Shown here: positions 37,364 through 47,068 of the stretch, piece by piece
How the letters are laid out: each line of letters opens with the position of its first letter
Position numbering within the stretch: the first letter of the stretch is position 1
DNA from: Bryocella elongata
Lineage (GTDB): Bacteria > Acidobacteriota > Terriglobia > Terriglobales > Acidobacteriaceae
Direction: 5' to 3'
DNA: 64,000 bases
Assembly (NCBI RefSeq): GCF_900108185.1
Contig: NZ_FNVA01000001.1
Span: 372,001 to 436,000 of the forward strand
The notes under the pieces: generated by a model
Told to the model about the DNA's origin: nothing
Databases searched by the model: none
Seen by the model: only the letters and a program-made list of their open reading frames with translations
Made by a program: the position numbers and the translations under genes

Positions 37364-40300
37364 TTATTTCTCGGCGAAGCGGGAGGGGTCGAGCGACTGC
37401 TTGATGGTTGAGATGCACTTCCAGGGATCCGCGCGCGACATGTCGTGTGACGAAAGTAGCTCCTGAACGGAAACCTCCGGCCGACGGGTCTCCTTGAGTG
37501 CGTCCCACGGCAGTGGGAGCGACACATGTACCCCAGGCCGAGCTCTCGGCGAGAACGCGGCAACCGCCGTTGCGCCTCGCTCATTGCGCAGATAGTCGAG
37601 AAAAATCCTGCCTTTACGCTCCGATTTGCTCATCTTTGTCAGGTAGAGCTCCGGGCGGGCGCGCTCCATCGCCAGAACCAGACGGTGCGTCGCGTCCTTT
37701 ACCTCCGCCCAGCCGAGCTTCGGTTCGATGGGAGCGACGACGTGCAGGCCTTTGCCTCCGGTGAGCTTGAGGAAGCTTTCGAGGCCAGCTTTCTTCAGCC
37801 GGGCGCGGACGTCGGAGGCGGCTTCGGTCAGCGCCGACCAGGGCAGCGACTCGTCGGGGTCGAGGTCGAAGATGATCCGGTCAGGATGCTCGAGGTCCCT
37901 GCTGGTCGATCCCCAGGGGTGAATCTCCAGCACGCCGATCTGCGCCAGGCTGGTCAAAGCTTCGGCATTGTCGATCGCGATGTAAGCTTCCTTCTCGCCG
38001 GTCTTCTTGTTCGGCACCTGGATGGAGCCGACACCAGCTGGCAGCATGTGATTCGCATGCTTCTGGAAGAAGGTCTCGCCGCCAACACCCTCCGGGCAGC
38101 GTACCAGCGAGAGCGGCCGGCCGGTGATCTGCGGCAGGATGTGGCTGGCGTAGGCCCAGTAGTAGTCCGCGAGCTGGCGTTTTGTCAGGCCGCTGTCGGG
38201 GTCGAGAACCTTCTCGGGGTGGGTGAGGCGAATCGACGCGGGAGCGGCGGCAGCTCCGGATGCCCTGGACTTGAGGTTCCTTTTCGCCGCAACACGCGCG
38301 GCCACGTCACGGCCGCTGTGGTGGGCTGCGGACTCGGCGCGGCGGTGCGAGGAGCGCCTGTTGGCTGGCTTGCCATCGCCCTTCACGGCCGGCTCTTCGA
38401 GTCGCACCTCGTTCGCCGGCTTATCCTCGCGCAGACCGAGGAACGATGCCTGCCGGACGAGCTTGTCTGCGGTCCACGTTGCAAAATGCACCTCCGCGAC
38501 GAGCTTCGGCTCGACCCATTGCACGTCCCTCCGGGCGTCGGCGGGGATGCGATCGAACGCCGGAGACCTGCGCGTGATGTGTTCGAGCTTCGTCAGCAGA
38601 TCGCGGCGCGTGACCTGGGTGAAGCCCGTGCCCGTGCGGCCGGCGTAGATCAGCTCACCGTTATCGTAGTAGCCCAACACCAGGGCGCCGATGCGGTCAT
38701 TGCCTTCGGCTGAGAGCGTGTAGCCGCCGATCACCAGCTCCTGCTCGCGGCGACACTTGCTCTTGAGCCAGGTGTTGCTGCGTGAGCCAGCGTAGGGTGA
38801 GTCGGCGCGTTTGGACACGATGCCTTCAGCCTGCAGCGAGCAGGCCTTGGCGAACATCTTTGCTCCGCCGGTTTCGAGATGTTCGCTGTAACGCACTGTC
38901 TCGTCCTTCGGTGTGAGTACCTGCTCGAGCAGGGCCTTGCGCTCACGCAACGGGAGGCCGCGCGGGTTGTGCCCGTCGAGATGCAGCAGGTCGAAGACGA
39001 AGTACGTGAGGTCGTGTTTCGCATGCTCCTGGAAGGCGGCTTGCAGATCGGCGAAGCTGGTGGTGCCGTTGGCGGAGAGCACGACGACCTCACCATCGAG
39101 CGTGCAGGCATCGACGGGCAGAGCGGCAACGGCTGCCGCGATCGCGGGCATGCGATGCGTCCAGTCGAGGCCCTTGCGCGTGAGCAGCTCTACTTTGTCG
39201 CCATGCTTGCGTGCCTGGATGCGATAGCCGTCGAGCTTCAGCTCGTGCAGCCATCCATCCCCTTCAGGAGGATTCGTGGCTTCGAGCGCGAGTTGCGGCG
39301 TAAGGAACTGCGGCTGTCGTTCCTTCGGCAGCCTGGCGAGAGCCGCACCCAGCGAGCCGGCCACGGCTTTGCGCACGGGACGCTTGTGAGCCGAAATGGT
39401 CGATCTTGCCGGAGCGGGTGTGGGGGTTGTTCGTGCGGCGACGGTTCGTGTCGCGGGCGTGCGCAGCGCTGCGGTCGAACTGTTCGCTCCCTGCCGGTAC
39501 CACGCGCGGCCTTCGCCCTTCGCGGTGTCCTTGGAGTTCCAGACATGGTCTTCAGCCAGGGCGATCTCTTCCAGCGTGCGCCCGGTCAGTGCGGAGTTTG
39601 GCTTGGACTCGGTGATCGGCTTGGCGCCCTCGGGCTGCTCAAACTGATCATGTTCTTTGATCAGCAGCCAGTTCGGCTTGTCGGCGGAGCCCCAGCTTTT
39701 TCCGTTGGCGCCGGTGTGCGGCTTCATCCGCACCAGGGTCCATTTGCCCTTCATCTTGCCCCCGTTCATCTCGAACTTGAGGGAGCCTTCGCGCAGTCCG
39801 GCTTCGACGTTCTCGTGGCCCAGCTGGGGCCACCATGTGCCCTGGTCCCACACCATGACGGTGCCGCCGCCGTACTGGCCTTCGGGAATGATCCCTTCGA
39901 AGCCGCCGTACTCCATGGGGTGGTCTTCCACCTGCACGGCCAGACGCTTGTCGCCGGGGAAGTAGCTTGGCCCCTTCGCGACGGCCCAGCTCTTCAGCAC
40001 ACCCGACCAGCCCAGCCGGAAATCGTAGTGCAGATGCGAGGCAGCATGCTTCTGGATCACGAACGGGAGGCCGCGACTCAGCTTCGACTTCAGCTTAACG
40101 GTCGCGGGTCTGGCAGCCGTGCCTTTGGTCGCTGCCTGCGTTCCTGGGCCAGCCTGCTTACCCGAGCTGGCCTGTCTGCCCGAGCCAGCAGGCTCACTGG
40201 TGATGCTGAAGTCGCGCATCGATCTGTAACGCGCGAGCTGCTCATCGACGAGATCTGCTGAGCGCTCAGGCTTGCTCCTGGTGCTTACTGGGGAACTCAC

Positions 40301-40474
40301 CTTGGAGTTCGACTTGGAACTGACCTTGGAAGTCACCGGCGTCTTCGCGGCAGCGCGCAGCCTGGGCTCAGCCTGCGCCTTGGACGCGCCTTTCTTGGCG
40401 GGCCTTTTTGCCGCGGATTTTCTGGTTGCGATCTTTTTCGCAGCGCCTGCGGCCTGCTTTTTTGAAGTTGCCAT
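37364..40474 (-). CDS. ligD: Multifunctional NHEJ DNA ligase D
   Basis: The 1036-residue enzyme seals double-strand breaks with Ku. Domain order is phosphoesterase (about 120-285, with HYDFRLGWSGVLKSWAV and DHPMEYGGFEG), ATP-dependent ligase (about 385-670, nucleotidyl Lys413 in ELKLDGYRIQ, plus LDGEVVVL and EGIVSKRAD), and polymerase/primase (about 745-1030, with the metal site IIFDLDPDE and TGGKGLHVVAP). This is the PE-Lig-Pol order of Pseudomonas LigD. The Lys/Ala/Ser-rich N-terminal extension and the linkers (a six-residue GSGRQA/SSGKQA/GPGTQA repeat near 105-120) are low complexity. It starts 6 bp after ku. Confidence 0.97.
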   Translation of the reverse strand: MATSKKQAAGAAKKIATRKSAAKRPAKKGASKAQAEPRLRAAAKTPVTSKVSSKSNSKVSSPVSTRSKPERSADLVDEQLARYRSMRDFSITSEPAGSGRQASSGKQAGPGTQAATKGTAARPATVKLKSKLSRGLPFVIQKHAASHLHYDFRLGWSGVLKSWAVAKGPSYFPGDKRLAVQVEDHPMEYGGFEGIIPEGQYGGGTVMVWDQGTWWPQLGHENVEAGLREGSLKFEMNGGKMKGKWTLVRMKPHTGANGKSWGSADKPNWLLIKEHDQFEQPEGAKPITESKPNSALTGRTLEEIALAEDHVWNSKDTAKGEGRAWYRQGANSSTAALRTPATRTVAARTTPTPAPARSTISAHKRPVRKAVAGSLGAALARLPKERQPQFLTPQLALEATNPPEGDGWLHELKLDGYRIQARKHGDKVELLTRKGLDWTHRMPAIAAAVAALPVDACTLDGEVVVLSANGTTSFADLQAAFQEHAKHDLTYFVFDLLHLDGHNPRGLPLRERKALLEQVLTPKDETVRYSEHLETGGAKMFAKACSLQAEGIVSKRADSPYAGSRSNTWLKSKCRREQELVIGGYTLSAEGNDRIGALVLGYYDNGELIYAGRTGTGFTQVTRRDLLTKLEHITRRSPAFDRIPADARRDVQWVEPKLVAEVHFATWTADKLVRQASFLGLREDKPANEVRLEEPAVKGDGKPANRRSSHRRAESAAHHSGRDVAARVAAKRNLKSRASGAAAAPASIRLTHPEKVLDPDSGLTKRQLADYYWAYASHILPQITGRPLSLVRCPEGVGGETFFQKHANHMLPAGVGSIQVPNKKTGEKEAYIAIDNAEALTSLAQIGVLEIHPWGSTSRDLEHPDRIIFDLDPDESLPWSALTEAASDVRARLKKAGLESFLKLTGGKGLHVVAPIEPKLGWAEVKDATHRLVLAMERARPELYLTKMSKSERKGRIFLDYLRNERGATAVAAFSPRARPGVHVSLPLPWDALKETRRPEVSVQELLSSHDMSRADPWKCISTIKQSLDPSRFAEK

Positions 40475-40480
40475 CGTTCG

Positions 40481-41473
40481 CTATGCCGTCTTTCTCCGGC
40501 GAACCGCCTTGGTGGCGGCCTTCCCTGTGCGGCCCGATCCCTTCACCAACGCCAGTCCCTTGTTGGGACTCTTCACCGTTCGAGTCCTGCTCTCTCTTGC
40601 TGCGGGTTCAGGTTTCTGTCTGTGCGGCTTTGCTTCATTCTCGACGCCGCTATCGCCCGAAACACTCTTGCGCAGCGCATCCATCAGGTTGATGACCTTG
40701 CCGCGAGACGTTGCCGGAGCTTCATCCCTGGGCACGGGAATATGCTGGAGCTTGGCCTCGACGAGCTCCTTCACCGCGGCCTCATAGCCGTCGACGAAGC
40801 TCTCGGGCTCGAAGCTCCCGCTACGGCGCTTGATGAGCTCCTTCGCGAGCGCCAGCGAGTCGGCATTGACGGGTGTCTTCTTGACCTCATCGAAGTATGT
40901 CGCCGCGTTTCGCAGTTCGGCGTCGTAGCGCAACGTGTAGGCCATCATGCCGGGGTGCGCGTCTGTGCCTGCCGGGGCTATCGCTACGATGTGCTCGCGC
41001 CCGCTGAAGGCCACCTTGGAGAGCGCGACCTTCCTGGCATCGATCAGTGCCTTGCGCACGGTGACAAACGCTTCGGTAGAAGAGGCGTTTTCCGGTACGA
41101 CGAAGTAGGGCTTCTCATAGAACTCCGGAGGGATGTCTGCTGCATCAACGAAGCGAGCCACCTCCATGGCGTGCTTGGAGGGCACACGGAGGTTGGCCAG
41201 CTCGTCGGGCTCGATCGTGACGTAGCGGCCCTTGGAGTACTCATATCCCTTCACGATTTGGGGCCGCTCGACGACCTCGTCCTGGTCGGCAGCCTCTTCG
41301 GGGTGGCGATCCAGCGCTGATGCCAGCACCTTCTGATGGCGGACGCGCTCGCCGGTCCGGCGATCGATCTCGTGGAAGTGAATATCGCTGCGGGCTTCGG
41401 TGGCGACAAACAGCTTCACCCCGAAGCTCACCAGCGAAATCTGGATCTGTCCGCTCCAGTAGGGACGGGCCAT
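40481..41473 (-). CDS. ku: Ku protein, NHEJ end-binding factor
   Basis: Bacterial Ku binds broken DNA ends as a homodimer and recruits LigD. The 330-residue protein begins MARPYWSGQIQISLVSFGVK and has IHFHEIDRRTGERV, KGYEYSKGRYVTIEPDEL, FYEKPYFVVPE, and a C-terminal basic tail (RRRKTA) after about residue 260 that likely contacts DNA or LigD. ATG 41473 is chosen with AGAGG at 7 nt; a GTG two codons earlier is possible. It leads directly into ligD (7-bp spacing). Confidence 0.97.
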   Translation of the reverse strand: MARPYWSGQIQISLVSFGVKLFVATEARSDIHFHEIDRRTGERVRHQKVLASALDRHPEEAADQDEVVERPQIVKGYEYSKGRYVTIEPDELANLRVPSKHAMEVARFVDAADIPPEFYEKPYFVVPENASSTEAFVTVRKALIDARKVALSKVAFSGREHIVAIAPAGTDAHPGMMAYTLRYDAELRNAATYFDEVKKTPVNADSLALAKELIKRRSGSFEPESFVDGYEAAVKELVEAKLQHIPVPRDEAPATSRGKVINLMDALRKSVSGDSGVENEAKPHRQKPEPAARESRTRTVKSPNKGLALVKGSGRTGKAATKAVRRRKTA

Positions 41474-41606
41474 GCACACACCTCTCGCAAACTCTTGCTA
41501 TGCGATGAGATTGCGTTTCCCCGGGGAGGGATGCTCAGAGTTATCCATGTGGGATGACGCAGGTCCTCGACGACTTCGGGAGCCTTGGCGAGGACCTGCA
41601 GGACGA

Positions 41607-42374
41607 CTAGGCGAAGGTCAGCTCGGCCTTGCCGGCGGTGGAGAACTCCGCGACGCAGTGGGATCCGGCCGCGACGGGGGTGTTTCCCGTCCAGGAGCCG
41701 GTTGTGATCCATTGCCCGCGCTTCAGCCCGCCCGTGCGGGCCGCACCCTCGTTCGCCAGGAACGGAAGCAGCCGCAGGAAATCCCCGGAGGTGTTGGAGC
41801 CGACCCGCTCGACCAGCACCTCTCCGTTCACCGTGACAGTGACACGCTCCTTCGTGAAGTCAATGGACTGCCAGTCTTTGACAGCGGGCCCCGGAACGAA
41901 ACCACCGTGCATCTGGAGGTCGCCCATGGAGCTGCCGCGGGCTGCCTTGATTGGGTCGGCCAGCGCCGACTCGAGTACTTCGATGGCGGGATGGCATGAG
42001 GCCATCGCAGCGAGGACCTCTTCGCGGCTGTAAGGCGTCTCGCGCGGTGGCAGGTCCTCGCCGACGAGAAAGGCGATCTCCGCTTCCAGCGCGCGGAATC
42101 GCCAGTGCGGTCCGCTCAGCGTCGCGCCGTTCGGGTTGATCCACGCCTCAGGCATCGGGGCAAAGAAGGGCGCCGCGTCGGGTGTAGGCGCGCCGATCTT
42201 GTATCCACCCACGGGCCCGAAGGCCGACGCGACGAGATCCTGCACGAAGTAGATCTCGTCCATATCGACGGGCTGAAGCTCAACGGGCAGATCCGTCACA
42301 GTCTGTCCGACGGTGCGGGTGTCGATGAGGATGGATGCAGCGTTACGCAGCGCGTGCTCACGGTTTTCCGTCAT
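41607..42374 (-). CDS. 2-keto-4-pentenoate hydratase-like protein (MhpD/FAH superfamily)
   Basis: The 255-residue protein resembles MhpD and related hydratases/decarboxylases of aromatic meta-cleavage: GGYKIGAPTPDA, RALEAEIAFLVGEDLPP with the metal-binding E-x-E, CHPAIEVLESAL, and TTGSWTGNTPVAAGSHCVAEF at the end. Metal ligands appear intact. No other meta-cleavage genes are nearby. It starts 49 bp after the epimerase on the same strand and may belong to the sugar operon, or act on 2-keto acids in general. ATG 42374 has GGAGAG 6 nt upstream; an ATG four codons earlier is less likely. Confidence 0.85.
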   Translation of the reverse strand: MTENREHALRNAASILIDTRTVGQTVTDLPVELQPVDMDEIYFVQDLVASAFGPVGGYKIGAPTPDAAPFFAPMPEAWINPNGATLSGPHWRFRALEAEIAFLVGEDLPPRETPYSREEVLAAMASCHPAIEVLESALADPIKAARGSSMGDLQMHGGFVPGPAVKDWQSIDFTKERVTVTVNGEVLVERVGSNTSGDFLRLLPFLANEGAARTGGLKRGQWITTGSWTGNTPVAAGSHCVAEFSTAGKAELTFA

Positions 42375-42423
42375 ATTGCTCTCCATTGGGTTTGGGCCGG
42401 TTGAGGCGGTTGGGGCCGGGAGT

Positions 42424-43485
42424 TTACTGGATCAACATGGGCTCGGGCACGTAGCCATGCCATGACGCAGTACGCCTCAGCGCCTCGTCAAGCGACACAC
42501 GCACCTCAAGTCCAAGTTCGTTGCGGGCCCGGTCTACCGCCGGGACATAGCTGTTCAGGGGATGGTTGAGGTCGACGCTGCCTTCGATGCGGACCTCGAG
42601 TTCCGGCCTGAGCGTGCTGGCGGTCAGACGGGCGGCGTCGGCGATGCTCATGCCGTGATCGCTGCCAACGTTGTATGCACGATTGGCTTGCCCCCGGACC
42701 AGCAGGGTCCACAACCACACCGCCAGATCGGCCATGTAGAGCCACGATCGCCGCGGTGTACCGTCGCTGCGAATCACGATCGTCTCGTTGCGAATCGCCG
42801 AGCGAAGGAAGTTTCCGACGGCGAAGTGAGCGTCCAGCGGAAGATGCGGTCCGACGAATGCGAAGCAGCGCGCGATGACGGGCTCGAGCGGCGTCTGGTC
42901 CGAGTACGCCACGCAAAGGTTCTCGCTCATGCGCTTGGCTTCGTCGTAGGTGCTGGAGAGCGCCAGCGGGTCGGGACCGGAGAGGAAGGTCTCCGGCGTG
43001 CGCATCAGCGTGGTCGTGCGGCCATAGACCGCTCCGGTCGAGGTGTAGAGCAGCCGTGACGCTCCGCATTCGCGCGCGAACTCGAGCACGCGGCGAGTGC
43101 CATCGAGGATCGAGTTTGCGAGAACGTAGGCCGGGCGCTCACCTTGTTTGCCGCCCGAGTCCGTGGCCGCGTGCACGATGTGCGTGTACGGCGCGATCGG
43201 AAAGCGGAAGCTGGTAATGTCCCCTTCGAGCAGCAGCAGCGCGGGATCCAGCGCGATGTGCGGGGAACGGGCGCGGAAGCTGGCCGCGCTGCGCGTCAGT
43301 ACCGTGGCGTGCAGCCGGAGATTGAGCGCACGATTGGCGTGCAGCATGGACTCCAGCATCCAGTGGCCGAAGAATCCCGTGCCGCCGGTGATAAACACAC
43401 GCGCTCCACGAAGGGCCATGAAGGCACTCTCGGCGTGCTGGAGCACGTGATCCAGGTCCTGCGGGGCGATCTGCTTGGTCGGCAT
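42424..43485 (-). CDS. NAD-dependent epimerase/dehydratase (extended SDR)
   Basis: The 353-residue extended SDR has the cofactor loop FITGGTGFFGHW, the diphosphate-binding DITSFRFPIAPYTHIVHAA and the catalytic YTSTGAVYGR with Tyr-Lys in SSTYDEAKRMSE. Later, RRSWLYMADLAVWLW and YNVGSDHGMSIADAA are typical of nucleotide-sugar 4,6-dehydratases and epimerases. Given the rfbA gene upstream, a dTDP-sugar substrate is likely. It may be 4,6-dehydratase, epimerase or reductase; sequence alone does not decide. A 247-bp gap separates it from gmhA upstream. Confidence 0.85.
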   Translation of the reverse strand: MPTKQIAPQDLDHVLQHAESAFMALRGARVFITGGTGFFGHWMLESMLHANRALNLRLHATVLTRSAASFRARSPHIALDPALLLLEGDITSFRFPIAPYTHIVHAATDSGGKQGERPAYVLANSILDGTRRVLEFARECGASRLLYTSTGAVYGRTTTLMRTPETFLSGPDPLALSSTYDEAKRMSENLCVAYSDQTPLEPVIARCFAFVGPHLPLDAHFAVGNFLRSAIRNETIVIRSDGTPRRSWLYMADLAVWLWTLLVRGQANRAYNVGSDHGMSIADAARLTASTLRPELEVRIEGSVDLNHPLNSYVPAVDRARNELGLEVRVSLDEALRRTASWHGYVPEPMLIQ

Positions 43486-43732
43486 CGGTCGTTCCGGGAG
43501 CCCGCAGGCGTTGCGGTTGCAATCCTGTGATAGATCCTCGCATCATCGTCGCATACAGAACGTGCAAGCGACAGTACGCGAGCCGCCACTCTAAACAGTA
43601 CGAAAGAAGAGCATCGAAGAGTGGATGCTATCCACTTTGTGATGCCCTGTCGGTATCTTTCGATTGCGAATCGCCTACTGGCAGGCAGGGCGATGCCGGT
43701 CGCTATTCGTCAGTTCTCGTCACACGCTCACA

Positions 43733-44344
43733 TCACTCGGAGATCGTCGTGGGCTTGTCGCCAAAGTCCGGACCGAAGTAGAAGCGCTCGACCACCATGC
43801 AGAAGATGTGTTCCAGCGCGATGTGAGACTCCTGGATATTCATCGTCACCCTCGAGGGGATGATGACGTTGATATCGGAGTGCTCCTTCATTGCGCCGCC
43901 ACCATTGCCGGTGTAGGAGATCGTGTGAATGCCCATCTTCTTCGCGAGCTTCAGCGCCTTGATGCAGTTCTTCGAGTTGCCGGAGGTGGAGATCGCGAGC
44001 AAGACATCGCCGGTGAGGCCAAGGGCCTCCACCTGACGCTCGAAGACGTTGTCGTAGGAGTAGTCGTTGCCGATGGCGGTGAGGATCGAGCTGTCCGTGG
44101 TCAGTGCGATCGCACGCAGAGCGGGGCGATCGACGGTGAGGCGGGAGACGAACTCCGCCACCAGGTGCTGCGAATCCGCCGCGGAACCTCCGTTGCCGCA
44201 GACCAGCAGCTTGCGGCCATGCTTCATGGCGTGGGCGGTGATCTGCCCGGCCTCAACGACGGCTTCGTGGATGGCCTCGTCGGCCAGTACGGCGGACATG
44301 GTTTCAATCGACTGCGCGAGTTGCCTGCGAACGAGTTCCTTCAT
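43733..44344 (-). CDS. gmhA: GmhA-like sedoheptulose-7-phosphate isomerase (SIS domain)
   Basis: The 203-residue SIS protein has VCGNGGSAADSQHLVAEFVS, STSGNSKNCIKALKLA, TGNGGGAMKEHSDINVII and ESHIALEHIFCMVVE, the GmhA signature set. GmhA turns sedoheptulose-7-phosphate into D-glycero-D-manno-heptose-7-phosphate. No hldE or gmhB is in the window, so either they lie elsewhere or this enzyme serves another sugar. Operon position: 47 bp after the GtrB-like gene, same strand. Confidence 0.88.
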   Translation of the reverse strand: MKELVRRQLAQSIETMSAVLADEAIHEAVVEAGQITAHAMKHGRKLLVCGNGGSAADSQHLVAEFVSRLTVDRPALRAIALTTDSSILTAIGNDYSYDNVFERQVEALGLTGDVLLAISTSGNSKNCIKALKLAKKMGIHTISYTGNGGGAMKEHSDINVIIPSRVTMNIQESHIALEHIFCMVVERFYFGPDFGDKPTTISE

Positions 44345-44391
44345 TGCGTCTTCAGCCTTTTCTGTGGAGCTTGCACTGGAGCGGAGCGAAC

Positions 44392-45408
44392 TCAGTCCGC
44401 AGCCGTGGAGATAGATTCGACCGGAAGGGACGCCGGTGCGGCCGTTCCATTCGCGGAGTCCGGCGGATAGGGAGAGTATTCGAAGCCAAGGCGCTCCTGT
44501 TCGACGGCGTAGGGGCGTTGCTGCACCTTGGTGTAGATGGCGCCAATGTATTCGCCGATGATGCCGAAGAAGACCAGCATCATCGACTGCAGAAAGAACA
44601 CGCCGATGACCAGCGGCGCGATGCCGATGGAGAAGGTATTCCACATCACCAGCTTCGCGATGAGGTATCCCAGGGCGATCAGAAAGCTCACGGCCGCACC
44701 GAGGAACCCTGCCGCCGTCGCAAGCCGCAGCGGCACCTTGGAGGTGCTGATGAGGCCCAGCCACGCGATGTCATACAGCGTGTAGAAGTTGTTCTTCGAG
44801 AAGCCGCGCTTGCGTGCCGGCTGGTCGAAGTAGATGCGCTTGCTGGGCAGCGAGATCTCTGCCACGATGCCGCGGAAGTATGGATACGGATCGTTGAAGC
44901 TGCGGGCGATATCAACGAACTGGCGATCGTAGAGTCCGAAGCCGGTGAAGTTCTGGATCGTCTCCACGGAGCTGAAGCGCTCGACCATCGAGTAATACTG
45001 CTTTCGGACCCAGAAAAAGACGCTGTTCTCCTCCGATGACCGCTTCACGCAGAGGACCATCTTGTAGCCCTCTTCCCACGCGGCCAGCATCTCCGGGATG
45101 AGGTCTGGCGGTTCCTGGAAGTCGGAAGCGATGCCGATCACGCAATCGCCCACGGCCTGAAAGAGGGCATGGATCGGCGAGCGGATGTGGCCGAAGTTGC
45201 GCGCGTTCACGATCACCTTCACGTGGTGATCCTGGCTCGCGATGCGCGTCAGAATCGCAGCCGTCGCGTCGGTGGAGTGGTTGTCGATGAAGAGGTGCTC
45301 ATACGCGTACTGCGGGTACGCCTGCATGATCTCGCGCACGCGCAGGTACAGCGCTTCGATATTGTCTTCTTCGTTATACGCGTGCGTTACGATGCTTACC
45401 GTCTTCAA
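44392..45408 (-). CDS. GtrB/DPM1-type GT2 polyprenyl-phosphate glycosyltransferase
   Basis: The 338-residue protein starts KTVSIVTHAYNEEDNIEALY, has the DxD-like site in ASDFQEPPDLIPEM, and ends in two transmembrane helices (VSFLIALGYLIAKLV and QSMMLVFFGIIGEYIGAIY). This is the architecture of GtrB/YfdH, which makes polyprenyl-phosphate-linked sugar. GtrA, the companion flippase, is directly upstream. TTG 45408 with GAGG at 6 nt gives the family-typical N-terminus; a TTG at 45492 would add 28 residues. Confidence 0.88.
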   Translation of the reverse strand: MKTVSIVTHAYNEEDNIEALYLRVREIMQAYPQYAYEHLFIDNHSTDATAAILTRIASQDHHVKVIVNARNFGHIRSPIHALFQAVGDCVIGIASDFQEPPDLIPEMLAAWEEGYKMVLCVKRSSEENSVFFWVRKQYYSMVERFSSVETIQNFTGFGLYDRQFVDIARSFNDPYPYFRGIVAEISLPSKRIYFDQPARKRGFSKNNFYTLYDIAWLGLISTSKVPLRLATAAGFLGAAVSFLIALGYLIAKLVMWNTFSIGIAPLVIGVFFLQSMMLVFFGIIGEYIGAIYTKVQQRPYAVEQERLGFEYSPYPPDSANGTAAPASLPVESISTAAD

Positions 45409-45541
45409 TCGCTGCCTCGCAGAAGGTGCTGATGACTTGGATGCTGTTGACGTTCCTGGGGTTATTAGACCGGCCCACAAGTCTCGCCGCAAGGGGACGC
45501 ATCCCCGGCGGCACGGTCTGCTCCAGGTCGCCCGATCGCCG

Positions 45542-46108
45542 TTACGACTTGCTCTCCCGGAACGTCACCTTCTTGTGCCCGATGAAGCTCGAGATTACGG
45601 TGAAGCCCGTCAGCAGCAGGTTGGCGAGATACGGTGCGGCGTCCTTGCCGGCGAAACTGCGCTGCACCACTGCAAAGTGCAGCGCGGAGAGTTGCACGAC
45701 CGGGAGTGGCAACGCAAAGACCCGTCCACGCAGGAGCCAAGCGATCAGCTGCACCAGGGGAGCGAGGACGATCAGTCCGGGGATTGCAGCGACGCCGTAG
45801 ACACCCATCGCCTTCATCCACTCGCGCAGATAGTTGCCACGTGTCTGGAAGACGAAGAACTTGTACCCCAGGTACGCGACCGTGATCGAGAGGATGTTTG
45901 CGAGCACGGCGGCGTACATGTAGGACGCCGGTACGTTCGATCGATGGAAGAGGTAGTTGAGGATGGCGAAACACGTATAGCCGAAGGCCGTATTGAAGAG
46001 TCCCACGCCGACGTAGCGAAGAAACTGCCCAGGAGGGAAGTGTTGCCGGAGCCTTGTCCATAGAGAAGGCTCCGGCGCGTTCGGTACGGTCTCGACTCCC
46101 GAATTCAA
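45542..46108 (-). CDS. gtrA: GtrA family membrane protein (putative polyprenyl-linked sugar flippase)
   Basis: The 188-residue protein has four predicted helices with the GtrA pattern: [46 protein letters not shown], a middle hydrophobic loop, and [21 protein letters not shown] at the end. It is somewhat longer than the phage GtrA (about 120) because of the extra helix segment 110-150. The start is TTG and overlaps the rfbA stop (TTGA). It is expected to flip undecaprenyl-phosphate sugar made by the adjacent GtrB-like enzyme. Confidence 0.85.
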   Translation of the reverse strand: MNSGVETVPNAPEPSLWTRLRQHFPPGQFLRYVGVGLFNTAFGYTCFAILNYLFHRSNVPASYMYAAVLANILSITVAYLGYKFFVFQTRGNYLREWMKAMGVYGVAAIPGLIVLAPLVQLIAWLLRGRVFALPLPVVQLSALHFAVVQRSFAGKDAAPYLANLLLTGFTVISSFIGHKKVTFRESKS

Positions 46109-46977
46109 ATCCTGTTCTCGACGATCGACAGCAGGTACTTGCCGTAGCTGCTCTTACCCAGTTTTGCTGCCAGCTTTGCAAGCTGGGTGGTATCGATGTA
46201 ACCCAGCCGGTAGGCGATCTCTTCCGGGCACCCAATCTTGAGGCCCTGCCGTTGTTCCAGTGTGTGAATGAAGAGGGAAGCGTCGATCAGCGAATCGTGC
46301 GTGCCGGTGTCGAGCCACGCCATGCCGCGTCCCAGCACCTCGGTACGCAGTTGTCCGCGCTCGAGATACCAGGAGTTCACGTCGGTGATCTCAAGCTCGC
46401 CGCGCGGGGAAGGCTTGAGAGACTTTGCGACCTCAACCACCTGGGCATCGTAGAAGTAGATTCCCGTCACAGCATAGTGTGACTTCGGCTCGGTCGGCTT
46501 CTCCACGATGGAGATGACGCGACCATCCTCCGCAAACTCCACCACACCGTAGCGCTCGGGATCGTTGACGCGATAGGCAAAGACCGTTGCACCCTCGGTA
46601 ACGGCAGCGCCGCGCGAGAGGCTCTCTGCGAGGTCGTGGCCGTAGAAGATGTTGTCGCCGAGGACGAGGCAGGACGGCTGCCCGTCGAGGAACTTCTCGC
46701 CGATCAGGAACGCCTGCGCCAGTCCATCCGGAGAAGGCTGCACGGCATACTCGAACTTCATTCCCCACTGCGAACCATCGCCGAGAAGATTGCGGAACAG
46801 AGGCGTGTCGTGTGGCGTGGAGATGATCAGCGCCTCGCGGATTCCGGCAAGCATCAGCGCGGACAGAGGGTAGTAGATCATCGGCTTGTCGTAGATCGGC
46901 AACAGCTGCTTGGAGACTGCAAGAGTTACCGGATGCAGGCGCGTACCCGATCCGCCTGCGAGAATGATGCCCTTCAT
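46105..46977 (-). CDS. rfbA: Glucose-1-phosphate thymidylyltransferase
   Basis: RfbA makes dTDP-glucose from dTTP and glucose-1-phosphate. The 290-residue length is standard. Signatures are [86 protein letters not shown], and [20 protein letters not shown] precedes the ATG. rfbB, rfbC and rfbD are not adjacent, so the dTDP-sugar may be diverted into a different branch by the epimerase and the ThDP enzyme of this operon. Confidence 0.97.
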   Translation of the reverse strand: MKGIILAGGSGTRLHPVTLAVSKQLLPIYDKPMIYYPLSALMLAGIREALIISTPHDTPLFRNLLGDGSQWGMKFEYAVQPSPDGLAQAFLIGEKFLDGQPSCLVLGDNIFYGHDLAESLSRGAAVTEGATVFAYRVNDPERYGVVEFAEDGRVISIVEKPTEPKSHYAVTGIYFYDAQVVEVAKSLKPSPRGELEITDVNSWYLERGQLRTEVLGRGMAWLDTGTHDSLIDASLFIHTLEQRQGLKIGCPEEIAYRLGYIDTTQLAKLAAKLGKSSYGKYLLSIVENRI

Positions 46978-47068
46978 GCGTGCTCTCCGTAAGGCTCGAT
47001 GTAGCAGAAGTGTTTCGCCAGAAATAGCTGTGTCATTCCGAGCATGGAGCCTTTCGGCTGTCAGCTCA

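Noticed and set aside
38879-40261. 460-codon plus-strand open frame opposite ligD
   Set aside because: No recognisable domain; ligD on the minus strand has all catalytic motifs.
43486-43732. 247-bp gap between gmhA and the epimerase as a separate promoter region
   Set aside because: No convincing promoter or structure was found, so the two sides are treated as possibly one operon.
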